Part shown: piece by piece, positions 49,380-59,305 of the stretch
Numbering within the stretch: position 1 is the first letter of the stretch
Layout of the letters: each line of letters starts with the position of its first letter
Assembly (NCBI RefSeq): GCF_003231275.1
Contig: NZ_QKVL01000004.1
Location: 186,001 to 250,000 of the forward strand
Origin: Pseudomonas huaxiensis
GTDB taxonomy: Bacteria; Pseudomonadota; Gammaproteobacteria; Pseudomonadales; Pseudomonadaceae
Length of the DNA stretch: 64,000 bases
Reading direction: 5' to 3'
Program-made: the position numbers and the translations under genes
Notes under the pieces: generated by a model
The model's input: the letters and a program-made list of their open reading frames with translations, nothing else
Database searches by the model: none
Told to the model about the DNA's origin: nothing

Positions 49380-50342
49380 TCAGGCGGATGTCAACTGCCG
49401 CACAAAAACTACGATCCGTTCACCCAGTGCGCTGGCCAGGGGCAGTGCCGGATTGGTGTAGCTGTCGCGCTGCTGGCCCATCCCTGGCGGACTGATGCGC
49501 AGCATGTGGTTCATGCCATCGATCAGCGCAAGCTGCGCATCGGGCTTGGCCGCCTGCAGGGCTTTGGCGTCGGCCGGGCTGACCTGGATGTCGTTGCGTC
49601 CCTGAATGATCAGCGCCGGAATCTTCAAGCGCGCAAAGGCCGCCGCCGGGTCCTGACGGAACAACGAAATCAGGTAGGGCTGCACGCTGGGGCGCAGGGT
49701 ATTGGCGAGTACCGGCGGCACGTCGCTGCTCGGCTGGCCGGCCTTGAGTTGATCGATCACGTGTTGTGCTTGCTTGAGTTGGGCCGGCGGCAGGCGCTCG
49801 GCCAGTTGTTCGCGCAGTACCTGGTCCACTGGACGGCCGCTGCCGGCCAGGGCGACCACCGCGCTGGCGCCGGCCGGCTCTGCGGCGAGGCTGGCGATCA
49901 GTGCGCCTTCGCTATGACCGAGCAGGATCAGCGGGCCGAAGCGTGGGTCGGCTTTGATCTTGTGGCTCCAGGCCACGGCGTCGGCGACATAGCGCTCGAC
50001 GCTCAACTGACGCTCGTCCGGGGTCGCCGCCAGGCTCTCGGCAACGCCGCGCTTGTCGTAGCGCACGCTGGCGATGCCCTGGGCAGCCAGTTGCAGGGCC
50101 AGGCGCTTGAGAATGTCGATGCGCCCGACTGCAGGGTTGTTGCCGTCGCGGTCGGTTGGGCCGGAGCCTGCGATGATCAGCACCACCGGCGGCGGGGTGT
50201 CGCCGCGCGGCAGCAGCAGGCTGCCATGAAGAATGCCCTGGCCGGTGTCGAGGCTGACCGGGCGCTGGAACACAGCGGGGGTGGCGGCCTGGGCGAGGCC
50301 GGATACGATCAGGAGGAGCAGGACGGCGAGGCGCGACATCAT
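49380..50342 (-). CDS. Exported alpha/beta hydrolase
   Basis: A 320-residue protein with a signal peptide (LAVLLLLIVSGLAQAA) and an alpha/beta hydrolase fold. The oxyanion region is PPPVVLIIAGSGPTDRDGNN, the nucleophile elbow is ILLGHSEGALIAS (Ser), the acid region is ALIIQGRNDIQV (Asp), and the catalytic His is in IDGMNHMLR. The natural ester or peptide substrate is unknown. It is divergent from aroC. Confidence 0.88.
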   Translation of the reverse strand: MMSRLAVLLLLIVSGLAQAATPAVFQRPVSLDTGQGILHGSLLLPRGDTPPPVVLIIAGSGPTDRDGNNPAVGRIDILKRLALQLAAQGIASVRYDKRGVAESLAATPDERQLSVERYVADAVAWSHKIKADPRFGPLILLGHSEGALIASLAAEPAGASAVVALAGSGRPVDQVLREQLAERLPPAQLKQAQHVIDQLKAGQPSSDVPPVLANTLRPSVQPYLISLFRQDPAAAFARLKIPALIIQGRNDIQVSPADAKALQAAKPDAQLALIDGMNHMLRISPPGMGQQRDSYTNPALPLASALGERIVVFVRQLTSA

Positions 50343-50475
50343 CGGGCTACATGCGGGGGGATGCCGGTTGGACCTGACCCCGTGCAGAAGGTTCGCCAGC
50401 AGGGATGAACTGAATGGTTAGCCTGCGTATACTGGCGGCCTTGTTCAAATCAGGCTGATTCGCGGAGCGTCCTGC

Positions 50476-51567
50476 ATGTCCGGCAATACCTACGGCAAGC
50501 TGTTCACTGTCACCACCGCTGGCGAAAGCCATGGTCCGGCGTTGGTCGCCATTGTCGATGGCTGCCCGCCGGGCCTGGAGATTTCTCTGGAAGACCTGCA
50601 GCGCGACCTGGACCGGCGCAAGCCCGGCACCAGCCGCCACACCACCCAGCGCCAGGAAGCCGATGAGGTCGAGATTCTCTCCGGCGTCTTCGAGGGCCGC
50701 ACCACCGGTTGTTCCATTGGCCTGCTGATCCGCAACACTGACCAGAAGTCCAAGGACTACTCGGCAATCAAGGATCTGTTCCGCCCGGCCCACGCCGACT
50801 ACACCTACCACCACAAGTACGGTGAGCGCGACTATCGCGGCGGTGGCCGCAGCTCGGCACGCGAAACCGCCATGCGCGTGGCCGCCGGTGCCATCGCCAA
50901 GAAATACCTGGCCAGCCAGGGCATCCGTATTCGTGGCTACATGAGTCAGCTCGGCCCGATCGAAATCCCGTTCAAGACCTGGGATTCGGTGGAGCAGAAC
51001 GCGTTCTTCAGCCCTGACCCGGACAAGGTCCCGGAACTGGAGGCGTACATGGATCAGTTGCGCCGTGACCAGGATTCGGTCGGCGCGAAGATCACCGTGG
51101 TCGCCGAAGGTGTAATGCCGGGTCTGGGCGAGCCGATCTTTGACCGTCTCGACGCCGAACTGGCCCATGCCCTGATGAGCATCAACGCGGTCAAGGGCGT
51201 TGAAATCGGCGCCGGTTTCGCCTCGGTCGCCCAGCGCGGTACCGAGCACCGCGACGAGATGACGCCCGAAGGCTTCCTCAGCAATAACGCTGGCGGCATC
51301 CTCGGCGGCATTTCCTCGGGTCAGCCGATCGTCGCTCACCTGGCGCTCAAACCGACCTCCAGCATCACCACGCCGGGCCGTTCCATCGACAAGGATGGCA
51401 ACCCGGTGGAAGTCATCACCAAGGGCCGCCATGACCCTTGCGTCGGGATCCGCGCCACGCCGATCGCCGAAGCGATGATGGCGATCGTGTTGATGGACCA
51501 CCTGCTGCGCCACCGCGGGCAGAACGCTGACGTACGTGTGAGCACCCCGGTACTGGGCCAGCTCTGA
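50476..51567 (+). CDS. aroC: Chorismate synthase
   Basis: Makes chorismate from 5-enolpyruvylshikimate 3-phosphate using reduced FMN; the last step of the shikimate pathway. 363 residues, the normal length. It has the family signatures [40 protein letters not shown] and [19 protein letters not shown] at 50476 behind GGAG. Confidence 0.97.
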   Translation: MSGNTYGKLFTVTTAGESHGPALVAIVDGCPPGLEISLEDLQRDLDRRKPGTSRHTTQRQEADEVEILSGVFEGRTTGCSIGLLIRNTDQKSKDYSAIKDLFRPAHADYTYHHKYGERDYRGGGRSSARETAMRVAAGAIAKKYLASQGIRIRGYMSQLGPIEIPFKTWDSVEQNAFFSPDPDKVPELEAYMDQLRRDQDSVGAKITVVAEGVMPGLGEPIFDRLDAELAHALMSINAVKGVEIGAGFASVAQRGTEHRDEMTPEGFLSNNAGGILGGISSGQPIVAHLALKPTSSITTPGRSIDKDGNPVEVITKGRHDPCVGIRATPIAEAMMAIVLMDHLLRHRGQNADVRVSTPVLGQL

Positions 51568-51604
51568 TGCCCCGCATTGCCCATCGCGCCACGGCTCTTT
51601 AGCC

Positions 51605-52750
51605 GTGGCGTTGCCTTACTGGCGCCTGTCCAGTTTCTACCTCTTCTACTTCGCCCTGCTGGGGTCTACCGCGCCGTTCCTGGCGCTGTATTTCGATCAC
51701 CTCGGGTTTTCCAGCGCACGCATCGGCGAGCTGGTGGCCATTCCCATGCTGATGCGTTGCGTGGCGCCAAACCTGTGGGGCTGGCTGGGTGACCGCAGCG
51801 GTCAGCGCCTGTTGATCGTGCGCCTCGGCGCGCTGTGCACCCTGGCCAGTTTCGCGCTGATCTTCGTCGACAAGAGCTACGCCTGGCTGGCGCTGGTCAT
51901 GGCGTTGCATGCGTTCTTCTGGCACGCGGTGCTGCCGCAGTTCGAAGTCATTACCCTCGCGCACCTGCAAGGCCAGACCGGTCGCTACAGCCAGGTGCGG
52001 CTCTGGGGATCGATTGGTTTTATCCTCACCGTGGTTGGCCTGGGTCGACTGTTCGAGTGGTTGAGCCTGGATATCTACCCGGTGGCGCTGGTGTGCATCA
52101 TGGCCGGCATTGTTCTGGCCAGCCTGTGGGTGCCCAATGCCCAGCCGGTGGAGCAGGCCGAGCGCCCGTCCGGTGGCGGCTTCCTCAAGCAACTGACCCG
52201 CCCCGGCGTGCTGGCTTTCTACACCTGCGTGGCGTTGATGCAGCTCAGCCACGGTCCGTACTACACCTTCCTGACCTTGCACCTGGAAAGCCTCGGCTAC
52301 AGCCGCGGTACCATCGGTATGCTGTGGGCGCTGGGGGTGCTGGCCGAGGTGCTGCTGTTCATGGTGATGAGCCGGATCCTGGCGCGGGTGTCATTGCGCC
52401 GGGTGCTGCTGGCGAGTTTCCTGTTGGCGGCGCTGCGCTGGCTGTTGCTGGGCAGCTTTGCCGAGCATTTGCTGGTGCTGCTGTTCGCCCAGTTGCTGCA
52501 CGCGGCGACCTTCGGCAGTTTCCACGCCACCTGTATCGCCTTCGTCCAGCGCAGTTTCGGCGCGCGCCAGCAGGGCCAGGGCCAGGCGTTCTACGCTGCG
52601 TTGTCAGGCACCGGCGGTGCCTTGGGCGCTCTGTATGCGGGCTATAGCTGGAAGCCCCTGGGCCCGGGTATCACCTTTAGTATTGCCGCCGTCGCGGCGC
52701 TGGCCGCAGCCGTTATCATTGCGACCCGGTTGAAAGAGGACGCTATCTAG
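51605..52750 (+). CDS. MFS transporter
   Basis: A 381-residue inner-membrane protein with about 12 hydrophobic segments. MFS features include LGWLGDRSGQRLL-type sequence (GWLGDRSGQRLLIVRLGALC) after helix 2. It resembles the sugar-permease/PucC-like 3-phenylpropionate group of transporters, but the substrate cannot be read. GTG start 37 bp after aroC, so possibly cotranscribed. Confidence 0.88.
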   Translation: MALPYWRLSSFYLFYFALLGSTAPFLALYFDHLGFSSARIGELVAIPMLMRCVAPNLWGWLGDRSGQRLLIVRLGALCTLASFALIFVDKSYAWLALVMALHAFFWHAVLPQFEVITLAHLQGQTGRYSQVRLWGSIGFILTVVGLGRLFEWLSLDIYPVALVCIMAGIVLASLWVPNAQPVEQAERPSGGGFLKQLTRPGVLAFYTCVALMQLSHGPYYTFLTLHLESLGYSRGTIGMLWALGVLAEVLLFMVMSRILARVSLRRVLLASFLLAALRWLLLGSFAEHLLVLLFAQLLHAATFGSFHATCIAFVQRSFGARQQGQGQAFYAALSGTGGALGALYAGYSWKPLGPGITFSIAAVAALAAAVIIATRLKEDAI

Positions 52751-52782
52751 CGTCCGCGTCATGTCTAGAACAGGAGTTGCCC

Positions 52783-53331
52783 TTGAGCATCCTCAGCGTT
52801 TATCACCAGTCCACCCCGGATACCCCTAACAAAGTCCTGACCCACGATGACGATATCGCCGCGACACTGGCCGAACAGGGCGTGCACTTCGAACAGCGGG
52901 AAGTGGCCGAGCGGATTCGCCCAGGGACTGCCGCGCAGGAGGTGATTGTGCTACTGGGTCAGCAGCTCCAGGCGCTGAAGGCCGAGTGTGGCGCGGTGGT
53001 GGAGGTGTTCAGCGTCAATCCCGAGCATCCGCAGAAGGATGAACTGCGCGCCGGCTGGATCGACGAGCGTCGTCACTCGGCAAAAGTCGCGCACTTTGTC
53101 ATCAGCGGGCGCGGCCTGCTGAATCTGCGGATCGGCGATTACGTGTATGCGCTGGTGGCGGAGCGGGGTGCTCTGGTCAGCGTTCCTGCGGGGACCGCGC
53201 ACTGGTTCGATATCGGCGAGCAGCCCAACCTGGTGCTGGCGCGGTTGTTCGAGAATGAGGGCGGGCGAGCGCTGGAGTTGACGGGGGATGAAAGTGCCCG
53301 GTTGTATCCGGGGCTGGATGACACGTTCTAA
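52783..53331 (+). CDS. mtnD: Acireductone dioxygenase
   Basis: A 182-residue metal enzyme of the methionine salvage pathway that oxidises acireductone, with products depending on bound Fe or Ni. Cupin ligands are seen as H...H...E in HFVISGRGLLNLRIGDYVYA and VPAGTAHWFD. TTG at 52783 is preferred (CAGGAG 6 bases upstream, product MSILSVYHQSTPD). Other mtn genes are not in this window. Confidence 0.88.
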   Translation: MSILSVYHQSTPDTPNKVLTHDDDIAATLAEQGVHFEQREVAERIRPGTAAQEVIVLLGQQLQALKAECGAVVEVFSVNPEHPQKDELRAGWIDERRHSAKVAHFVISGRGLLNLRIGDYVYALVAERGALVSVPAGTAHWFDIGEQPNLVLARLFENEGGRALELTGDESARLYPGLDDTF

Positions 53332-53358
53332 ACCTTCAAGTTCTTCATTGCTGCGGCT

Positions 53359-53438
53359 CGGTACCCCGACAAGCCAGCGCTCACAAGGTCCAGTGAATCC
53401 TGTACCTGTGGGGGTTGGCTTGTCGGGGCGCCGAACCG
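53359..53438. repeat. Inverted pair of REP-like elements
   Basis: CTTGTCGGGGCGCCGAACCG (53419-53438) faces an inverted partial copy (CGGTACCCCGACAAG, 53359-53373), a REPIN-like arrangement between convergent genes. The same 20-mer is at 3691-3710. Confidence 0.6.
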
Positions 53439-53454
53439 CAGCGATGCATTCAGC

Positions 53455-53727
53455 TCAACGGTAAGTCGGCAGTGCAAAGCGCTGCTGGCTTTGCAGCATC
53501 GAAATCACCGGCAACTCACTGGCCTGCTCGGCCAGGTCACGGCGAATGGCGCTAATGGCCCACGACAGTTGTTCGGCGCTGTGCAGTTGGGCGTAGGAAA
53601 TCGAGCGTTTGACCTGTGTGCCGTCGGCGGCACGCAGCGTCAGCAGAATACCGCCATCAGGACGGGCTTGAGTGGCCACTTGGTAGGCGGAGAATACCGA
53701 GGCGAATTTTTCCTGAATGAGGTCCAT
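53455..53727 (-). CDS. DUF3509 family protein
   Basis: A 90-residue protein typical of Pseudomonas (MDLIQEKFASVFSAYQVATQ, then LTLRAADGTQVKRSISYAQL). The start at 53727 has AGGAG upstream; a long upstream frame continues through the repeat-bearing intergenic region and is not used. Function unknown. Confidence 0.85.
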   Translation of the reverse strand: MDLIQEKFASVFSAYQVATQARPDGGILLTLRAADGTQVKRSISYAQLHSAEQLSWAISAIRRDLAEQASELPVISMLQSQQRFALPTYR

Positions 53728-53849
53728 ATCAGCTCCTGGCTGTGGGTGGCAGACATGGAGTGATGGGTGCAGCGACTGTGCCAGCTTTTCAGTAATTAAA
53801 AATTCGTTGTAAATCAATGATTTATGTTTTTGTGGCAATAGGGCCGCCG

Positions 53850-53891
53850 TGCATTGTGCAAGGTCGTGCATTTTGCACAGTGCATTTTGCA
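53850..53891. promoter_or_regulatory. Three near-palindromic TGCATT(G/T)TGCA repeats
   Basis: TGCATTGTGCA (53850-53860), TGCATTTTGCA (53867-53877) and TGCATTTTGCA (53881-53891) sit between the divergent DUF3509 and ankyrin genes, in a locally AT-rich stretch. Spacing is 17 and 14 bp. They look like binding sites for a dimeric regulator controlling one or both genes. Confidence 0.5.
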
Positions 53892-54000
53892 AGGGTCGTC
53901 CGCCCTCGCGTTTTTTCTGCCGACGCCATGGAATTATCCACAGGGATTCCGGGACCAATCCTCACAAGACTTGGGCTTTTTCCCCGTCAGGAGGTTCCGT

Positions 54001-54522
54001 ATGTCCGATCAACGTCAGCCCGTCACCATGGATGCCGATGAAGCCGCCGCCTTTGCCGCAGAAGTCTTCGACCGGGCCCGCCAGGGCGATGCGCCGATGC
54101 TTGCCCGCTTGCTGGAGAACGGCCTGCCAGCCAATTTGCGCAACCAGAAGGGCGACACGCTGCTGATGCTCGCCAGCTATCACGGTCATCTGGAAGCGGC
54201 GCGGGTGCTGTTGCAGCATGGCGCCGATCCGGCCATCGCCAACGACAATAACCAACTGCCGTTGGCGGGCGCGGCGTTCAAGGGGAACCTGGAGATGGTC
54301 CGGCTGCTGGTGGAGCAGGGCGTCGAACCGGATGCAGCCGCAGGCGACGGGCGCACGGCGTTGATGATGGCGGCGATGTTCAACCGCACAGCGATCGTTG
54401 ACTACCTGCTGGCGCACGGCGCCGATCCCAAGCGCCGCGACGCCCGTGGCATCGATGCCCTCGGCGCCGCCCAGGCCATGGGCGCCACTGACACCACATT
54501 GCAGTTGCAAGCGTTGGCCTAA
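54001..54522 (+). CDS. Ankyrin-repeat protein
   Basis: A 173-residue protein made of about four to five ankyrin repeats (GDTLLMLASYHGHLEAARVL, LPLAGAAFKGNLEMVRLLVE, GRTALMMAAMFNRTAIVDYL). Cytosolic by lack of a signal peptide with this start. AGGAGG lies just upstream of the ATG at 54001. Related proteins in Pseudomonas sometimes accompany catalase, but none is next to it here. Confidence 0.9.
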   Translation: MSDQRQPVTMDADEAAAFAAEVFDRARQGDAPMLARLLENGLPANLRNQKGDTLLMLASYHGHLEAARVLLQHGADPAIANDNNQLPLAGAAFKGNLEMVRLLVEQGVEPDAAAGDGRTALMMAAMFNRTAIVDYLLAHGADPKRRDARGIDALGAAQAMGATDTTLQLQALA

Positions 54523-54582
54523 CCGGCGGGAGGCTTTTGCGGCTATCCTTGGCGACTTTTTTCCAGCGTCGCAGGGCCTCTC

Positions 54583-55113
54583 ATGAAAAACCAACTGGTC
54601 GAACTCCTTGGCAAAATCAGCTCCGGCTGCATGACCGAGCAGGACATCGAGGGGATCGCCGACGAAGCGGTGCAGGCCTACGCCGATCCTGCGGGTTTCC
54701 TCGCCGCCAACCCCGATATCAACTACGACGACACCTTCCCGATCCCGCTGGGTGAATGGGTGGTGGTGGGCAGCCTGCCGGACACCGTGCTGTTCCAGGC
54801 CGACAGCTACCAGGACCTGCTCGTGCAGATCACCGATTCGTTTGACCAGAGCGTCCCGTTCAATATCAAACCCAAGCAACTGGCCAAAGTCGAGGCGCTC
54901 ACCGCGCTCAACCGCATCCAGATCCAGATGGGCAGCATGAACAAGGAGGCCGGTGGCTATGTGCTGATGAACTTCAGCCAGTTGCTGGATGACGAGTTGC
55001 AAATGGTGCTGGTGTGCGGCAATGACCTGCCGCGAGTGCTGGAACTGTGCGCCGAACTGAACATTACCGCAGCGCCGGCCCTGGAAGCGCTGCGGGTGGC
55101 GCTGCACGTTTAA
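54583..55113 (+). CDS. Conserved hypothetical protein
   Basis: A 176-residue acidic protein without signal or membrane segments (MKNQLVELLGKISSGCMTEQ, FPIPLGEWVVVGSLPDTVLF). It resembles SMI1/DUF1851-like proteins only in general character; I do not recognise the family. Its end overlaps the convergent ZIP gene by 4 bp. Confidence 0.7.
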   Translation: MKNQLVELLGKISSGCMTEQDIEGIADEAVQAYADPAGFLAANPDINYDDTFPIPLGEWVVVGSLPDTVLFQADSYQDLLVQITDSFDQSVPFNIKPKQLAKVEALTALNRIQIQMGSMNKEAGGYVLMNFSQLLDDELQMVLVCGNDLPRVLELCAELNITAAPALEALRVALHV

Positions 55114-56051
55114 CCCAGCGCGGTATCAAGGAACATCATCACCGCGAAGCCGCCCATCAGGCCGAGGGTCGCCGAGGTCTGATGGCCATTGCGGTGGGTT
55201 TCCGGGATGACTTCATGGGACACCACGAAGATCATCGCGCCCGCCGCCAGGCCCATGCTCACCGGGTAGGCGAGGGCGAAGCCGCTGGAAATCCCCAGGC
55301 CGATCACCGCGCCAATCGGCTCCATCAGGCCCGAGCCGACGGCCACCAGTGCCGCCTTCAACGTCGACAGCCCCGTGGCGCGCAGCGCCAGGGCCACCGC
55401 CAGGCCTTCGGGAATGTCCTGAATGGCGATGGCGCTGGTCAGCGGCAGGCCGACACTCAGGTCACCCGTGGTAAAGCTCACGCCGATGGCCATGCCTTCG
55501 GGGAGGTTGTGCAAGGTGATCGCCAGCACGAACAGCCAGACCCGATTGATCCGCTCGGCCTGCGGGCCGCAAGGACCAGTGCTTTCGTGTTCATGCGGGG
55601 TGAAGCGGTCGAGGCCGAGCATCAGCAACACGCCCAGGCCCATGCCGACCACCACCGTCAGGGCCGCGTAGGGGCCGCTGCCGGTAATCTCCCGAGCGGC
55701 GTCGAGGCCCGGCAGAATCAATGAAAACGAGCTGGCGGCGAGCATCATCCCGGCGGCGAAGCCGAGCATCACGTCCTGCATCCGGCTGCTGACATCGCGC
55801 AGCACGATGGCCAGCAATGCGCCCAAGGCGGTGGCGGAGAAACCGGCCAGCCCGCCGAGCAGGGCCATGTGCAGGTTTTCCTGATGGTCACCGTGAATCG
55901 CGTTCCAGGCGCTGGCGCCCATCAGCCAGAGCACCGCCAGCAGGCTCAGACCCAGGCCGGCACTCATCCAGGGCGAGGATTGCGCCTGCTGCAGCCACGC
56001 GGTGTAGAGCGGCACGGGGGCGGAGTGGCTGTGGCTGGACGTCGAGGGCAT
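55110..56051 (-). CDS. ZIP-family metal transporter
   Basis: A 313-residue inner-membrane protein with about eight hydrophobic segments. ZIP-type metal-binding helices are visible: LTSAIAIQDIPEGLAVALAL and ALFVLAIT-like FVLAITLHNLPEGMAIGVSF, both with the H/D-N/P-E-G motif. It likely imports zinc or other divalent metals. The His-containing N terminus (SSHSHSAPVP) may sense metal. Confidence 0.92.
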   Translation of the reverse strand: MPSTSSHSHSAPVPLYTAWLQQAQSSPWMSAGLGLSLLAVLWLMGASAWNAIHGDHQENLHMALLGGLAGFSATALGALLAIVLRDVSSRMQDVMLGFAAGMMLAASSFSLILPGLDAAREITGSGPYAALTVVVGMGLGVLLMLGLDRFTPHEHESTGPCGPQAERINRVWLFVLAITLHNLPEGMAIGVSFTTGDLSVGLPLTSAIAIQDIPEGLAVALALRATGLSTLKAALVAVGSGLMEPIGAVIGLGISSGFALAYPVSMGLAAGAMIFVVSHEVIPETHRNGHQTSATLGLMGGFAVMMFLDTALG

Positions 56052-56177
56052 AAAGCATTTCTCCGAAAGGCAATGGCGCGAGTGTAAGCACAGCGGCAGG
56101 GCGAAGCCGAAGCAAACGCGTCTATCAGGCCAATAGCCAGCTATCCTGAGGGCTCACTCATACATGGGAGCTTCATC

Positions 56178-56369
56178 ATGGGTTCCGCGTTCAACGGGCT
56201 GGTTGGCCTGATCATTCTGGCCCTGGATATCTGGGCGATCATCAACGTGATCAAGAGCAGCGCCGGGGTTGGCGCCAAGGTGCTGTGGATCTTGCTGATC
56301 CTGCTGTTGCCGGTGCTCGGCCTGATCATCTGGGCCATCGCCGGGCCGCGGGGGAATGTGCGGCTGTAG
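56178..56369 (+). CDS. Small PLDc_N-type membrane protein
   Basis: A 63-residue protein with two membrane helices (LVGLIILALDIWAIINVIKS and LWILLILLLPVLGLIIWAIA), matching the phospholipase D-nuclease N-terminal domain family. Function unknown. GGAG lies 9 bases before the ATG. Confidence 0.8.
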   Translation: MGSAFNGLVGLIILALDIWAIINVIKSSAGVGAKVLWILLILLLPVLGLIIWAIAGPRGNVRL

Positions 56370-56375
56370 GCCGGT

Positions 56376-56849
56376 TCAAATCAGCCACGCGCCTTCCAGT
56401 TGCAGCAGCAGTTGCTTGCGCTCGAGGCCTCCGGCAAAACCGGTGAGACTGCCGTCGCTGCCGATCACCCGGTGGCAGGGCACGATCACTGCGATGGGGT
56501 TGGCGCCATTGGCCGTGCCGACCGCCCGGATCGCCTTGGGCCGGTCGATGGTGCGGGCCAGTTCGGCGTAGCTGGTGGTGGTGCCGTAGGGGATGTTCAC
56601 CAGTGCTCGCCAGACGTCCTGTTGAAACGGTGTGCCGCGGGCGGCAAGGCGCAGTTCGAAGCGCTCGCGCTTGTGGGCGAAATACTCGTCCAGTTGCCGC
56701 GCCACGTCGTCGAGCTGGCTGTCGGCCTGGCGCCAGGTGGCGTCCAGTTCCCAGGGGTGGGCGCTGTCCATGTGCAGCAGGTGCAGGCCTTGTTCGTCGC
56801 CCGCCAGCAGTAACTGGCCAATGGGGCTGGGGTGATAGCGATAGTACAT
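56376..56849 (-). CDS. ogt: Methylated-DNA-protein-cysteine methyltransferase
   Basis: A 157-residue repair protein that takes alkyl groups from O6-alkylguanine onto its own Cys. It contains GTPFQQDVWRALVNIPYGTT, RAVGTANGANPIAVIVPCHR (acceptor Cys in PCHR) and the C-terminal GFAGGLERKQLLLQLE. The start at 56849 gives the usual short N-terminal domain (MYYRYHPSPIGQLLLAGDEQ). Confidence 0.93.
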   Translation of the reverse strand: MYYRYHPSPIGQLLLAGDEQGLHLLHMDSAHPWELDATWRQADSQLDDVARQLDEYFAHKRERFELRLAARGTPFQQDVWRALVNIPYGTTTSYAELARTIDRPKAIRAVGTANGANPIAVIVPCHRVIGSDGSLTGFAGGLERKQLLLQLEGAWLI

Positions 56850-57061
56850 GCGGGTGGGCTCTTTGCTTGAGAGGGCGATAAAGATAGCCTGATCCGCAGC
56901 CCCGATGTTCTCAACGAAATTTTCACAATCGATTGCAGACAATCCGCGCGCGCAATTATCCATTCGCCTAATGGTTCGGCACTTTTCGGGTATGACCCGA
57001 GCCGCTGCCGCCGCTTCGCGTCAATGCCTTCCACAACCGAATCCCAGGGATCTTCCAATTC

Positions 57062-59146
57062 ATGGCTAATACGGACGCCTTGAGTCAACAGCGGGCTGCT
57101 TCGCGCCTGTTGCAACCAACGGTCAAATCACACCTGCTCTACACCCTGCTGTGCGGCCTGGCGATCATGGCGATGCTCAGCCTGGTGCGGCTCGCGTTGC
57201 TGGCCTACAACAGCGACATGGTTGGCGATACGCCGTCGTCCACTGTCGTGGAAGGTTTCCTCAATGGCCTGCGGTTCGACCTGCGGGTAGTGGTGTACCT
57301 GAGCATTCCGCTGCTGCTGGCGATCCTCAGCGCGCGGGCGATGGCGGCGCGCGGTTTCTTCCGCGTGTGGCTGACCCTGACCTCCAGCATCGTGCTGTTC
57401 CTCGGCCTGGTGGAGATGGACTTCTATCGCGAGTTCCACCAGCGCCTCAACGGCCTGGTATTCCAGTACATCAAGGAAGACCCGAAGACCGTCGGCAGCA
57501 TGCTGTGGTACGGCTTCCCGGTGGTGCGCTACCTGCTGGCGTGGGTCGGCGGTACGATCGTGATGAGCCTGGCGTTCAAAGGCATCGATCGCCTGACCCG
57601 GCCTCGTGGCGAGTACCAGAGCAACCTCGCCGGTGTTCGCAGCGTGGCGCCGTGGTACGTGCGCGGCGTGGTGTTCTTCATGATCCTGCTGGTGGCCGTG
57701 ATTGCCGCCCGTGGCACCCTGCGCCAGGGCCCGCCCATGCGTTGGGGGGATGCCTTCACCACCGACTCGAACTTCGTCAACCAACTGGGCCTCAACGGCA
57801 CCCTGACCCTGATCGATGCTGCCAAGAGCCGCATGTCCGAGGACCGCGACAACATCTGGAAGTCCACCCTCGATCAGACGGTCGCCCAGAACACTGTGCG
57901 CGAGATGCTGCTGACGCCGAGCGACAAGCTGGTCGACGCCGACAGCGCCGCGATTCGCCGTGACTTCACACCGCCGGCCGAGAACACCCTGCCGATCAAG
58001 AACGTCGTGGTCATCCTGATGGAGAGTTTTGCCGGCCATTCCGTCGGCGCGCTGGGGGCTTCCGGCAACATCACCCCGTACTTCGACAAACTGGCCGAGG
58101 AAGGCCTGCTGTTCGACCGCTTCTTCTCCAACGGCACCCATACCCACCAGGGCATGTTCGCCACGATGGCCTGCTTCCCGAACCTGCCAGGCTTCGAATA
58201 CCTGATGCAGACCCCGGAAGGCGGCCACAAGCTGTCGGGCCTGCCAGCGCTGCTCAGCGCCCGGGACTACGACGATGTCTACGTCTACAACGGTGATTTC
58301 GCCTGGGACAACCAGTCCGGTTTCTTCGGCAACCAGGGCATGACCACCTTCATCGGCCGCAATGACTTCGTCAATCCGGTGTTCTCCGACCCGACCTGGG
58401 GCGTGTCCGACCAGGACATGTTCGACCGCGGTAACCAGGAACTGGCGAACAACTATGGCAAGAAGCCGTTCTATGCCTTGCTCCAGACCCTATCCAACCA
58501 CACCCCGTATGCCTTGCCGAAAGACCTGCCGGTAGAGCCGGTGACCGGGCATGGTCGCCTGGACGAGCACCTGACCGCCATGCGTTATTCCGACTGGGCC
58601 CTGGGCCAGTTCTTCGAGAAGGCGCGCAAGGAGCCGTACTTCAAGGAGACCCTGTTCGTCATCGTCGGTGACCATGGCTTCGGCAATAACCAGCAGGTCA
58701 CTGAGCTGGACCTGGGCCGTTTCAACGTGCCGCTGTTGCTGATAGCACCGGGCATCCAGGACAAGTTCGGCAAGCGCAACCACACCGTCGGCACCCAGAT
58801 CGATATCGTGCCCACCGTCATGGGCCGCCTGGGTGGCGAAACTCGTCACCAGTGCTGGGGGCGTGACTTGCTCAACCTGCCGGAAGGCGACCAGGGCATC
58901 GGCATGATCAAGCCTTCGGGCAGCGAGCAGATCGTCGGCCTGATCCAGGGGGATCGCGTGTTGATCGAGTCCAAGGACATGTCGCCACGCCTGTACCGTT
59001 ATCAGTTGGGCAGCGAGTTCAAGGCTGAGCTGATCGAGCATCCGGAGCAGGACGCCATGCTCAAGAAGCTCGAATCCTTCATCCAGACCGCAACCAAGAG
59101 CCTGCTGGACAATACCGCCGGTGTTGTCCACGGCATCCCGGACTGA
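57062..59146 (+). CDS. LTA synthase-like sulfatase-family membrane enzyme
   Basis: A 694-residue protein with about five N-terminal membrane helices and a large periplasmic sulfatase-fold domain (from about 310). Active-site pieces are NVVVILMESFAGHSVG (metal Glu), FSNGTHTHQGMFATMACFPN (nucleophile Thr region) and FVIVGDHGFGNN (metal Asp/His). Such enzymes move phosphoglycerol or phosphoethanolamine groups onto envelope glycans or lipids. The true acceptor is unknown. Confidence 0.9.
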   Translation: MANTDALSQQRAASRLLQPTVKSHLLYTLLCGLAIMAMLSLVRLALLAYNSDMVGDTPSSTVVEGFLNGLRFDLRVVVYLSIPLLLAILSARAMAARGFFRVWLTLTSSIVLFLGLVEMDFYREFHQRLNGLVFQYIKEDPKTVGSMLWYGFPVVRYLLAWVGGTIVMSLAFKGIDRLTRPRGEYQSNLAGVRSVAPWYVRGVVFFMILLVAVIAARGTLRQGPPMRWGDAFTTDSNFVNQLGLNGTLTLIDAAKSRMSEDRDNIWKSTLDQTVAQNTVREMLLTPSDKLVDADSAAIRRDFTPPAENTLPIKNVVVILMESFAGHSVGALGASGNITPYFDKLAEEGLLFDRFFSNGTHTHQGMFATMACFPNLPGFEYLMQTPEGGHKLSGLPALLSARDYDDVYVYNGDFAWDNQSGFFGNQGMTTFIGRNDFVNPVFSDPTWGVSDQDMFDRGNQELANNYGKKPFYALLQTLSNHTPYALPKDLPVEPVTGHGRLDEHLTAMRYSDWALGQFFEKARKEPYFKETLFVIVGDHGFGNNQQVTELDLGRFNVPLLLIAPGIQDKFGKRNHTVGTQIDIVPTVMGRLGGETRHQCWGRDLLNLPEGDQGIGMIKPSGSEQIVGLIQGDRVLIESKDMSPRLYRYQLGSEFKAELIEHPEQDAMLKKLESFIQTATKSLLDNTAGVVHGIPD

Positions 59147-59177
59147 TCGCCCTGGCGTAATCCGTTCGTTGCACAAG

Positions 59178-59201
59178 ACCCCGGCCTGGCCGGGGTTTTT
59201 T
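59178..59201 (+). terminator. Intrinsic terminator after the LTA synthase-like gene
   Basis: CCCCGGC/GCCGGGG stem with a tight loop followed by TTTTTT. Confidence 0.9.
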
Positions 59202-59305
59202 ATGGGTGCGCCGCCGGGCCAACCGACTTGAACAATGTCCGCAGGCGAGGGTCAACGGAAGACAGGCTGGGAACACTCCTGTACCTGCCATCGAGGACAC
59301 GCCAG

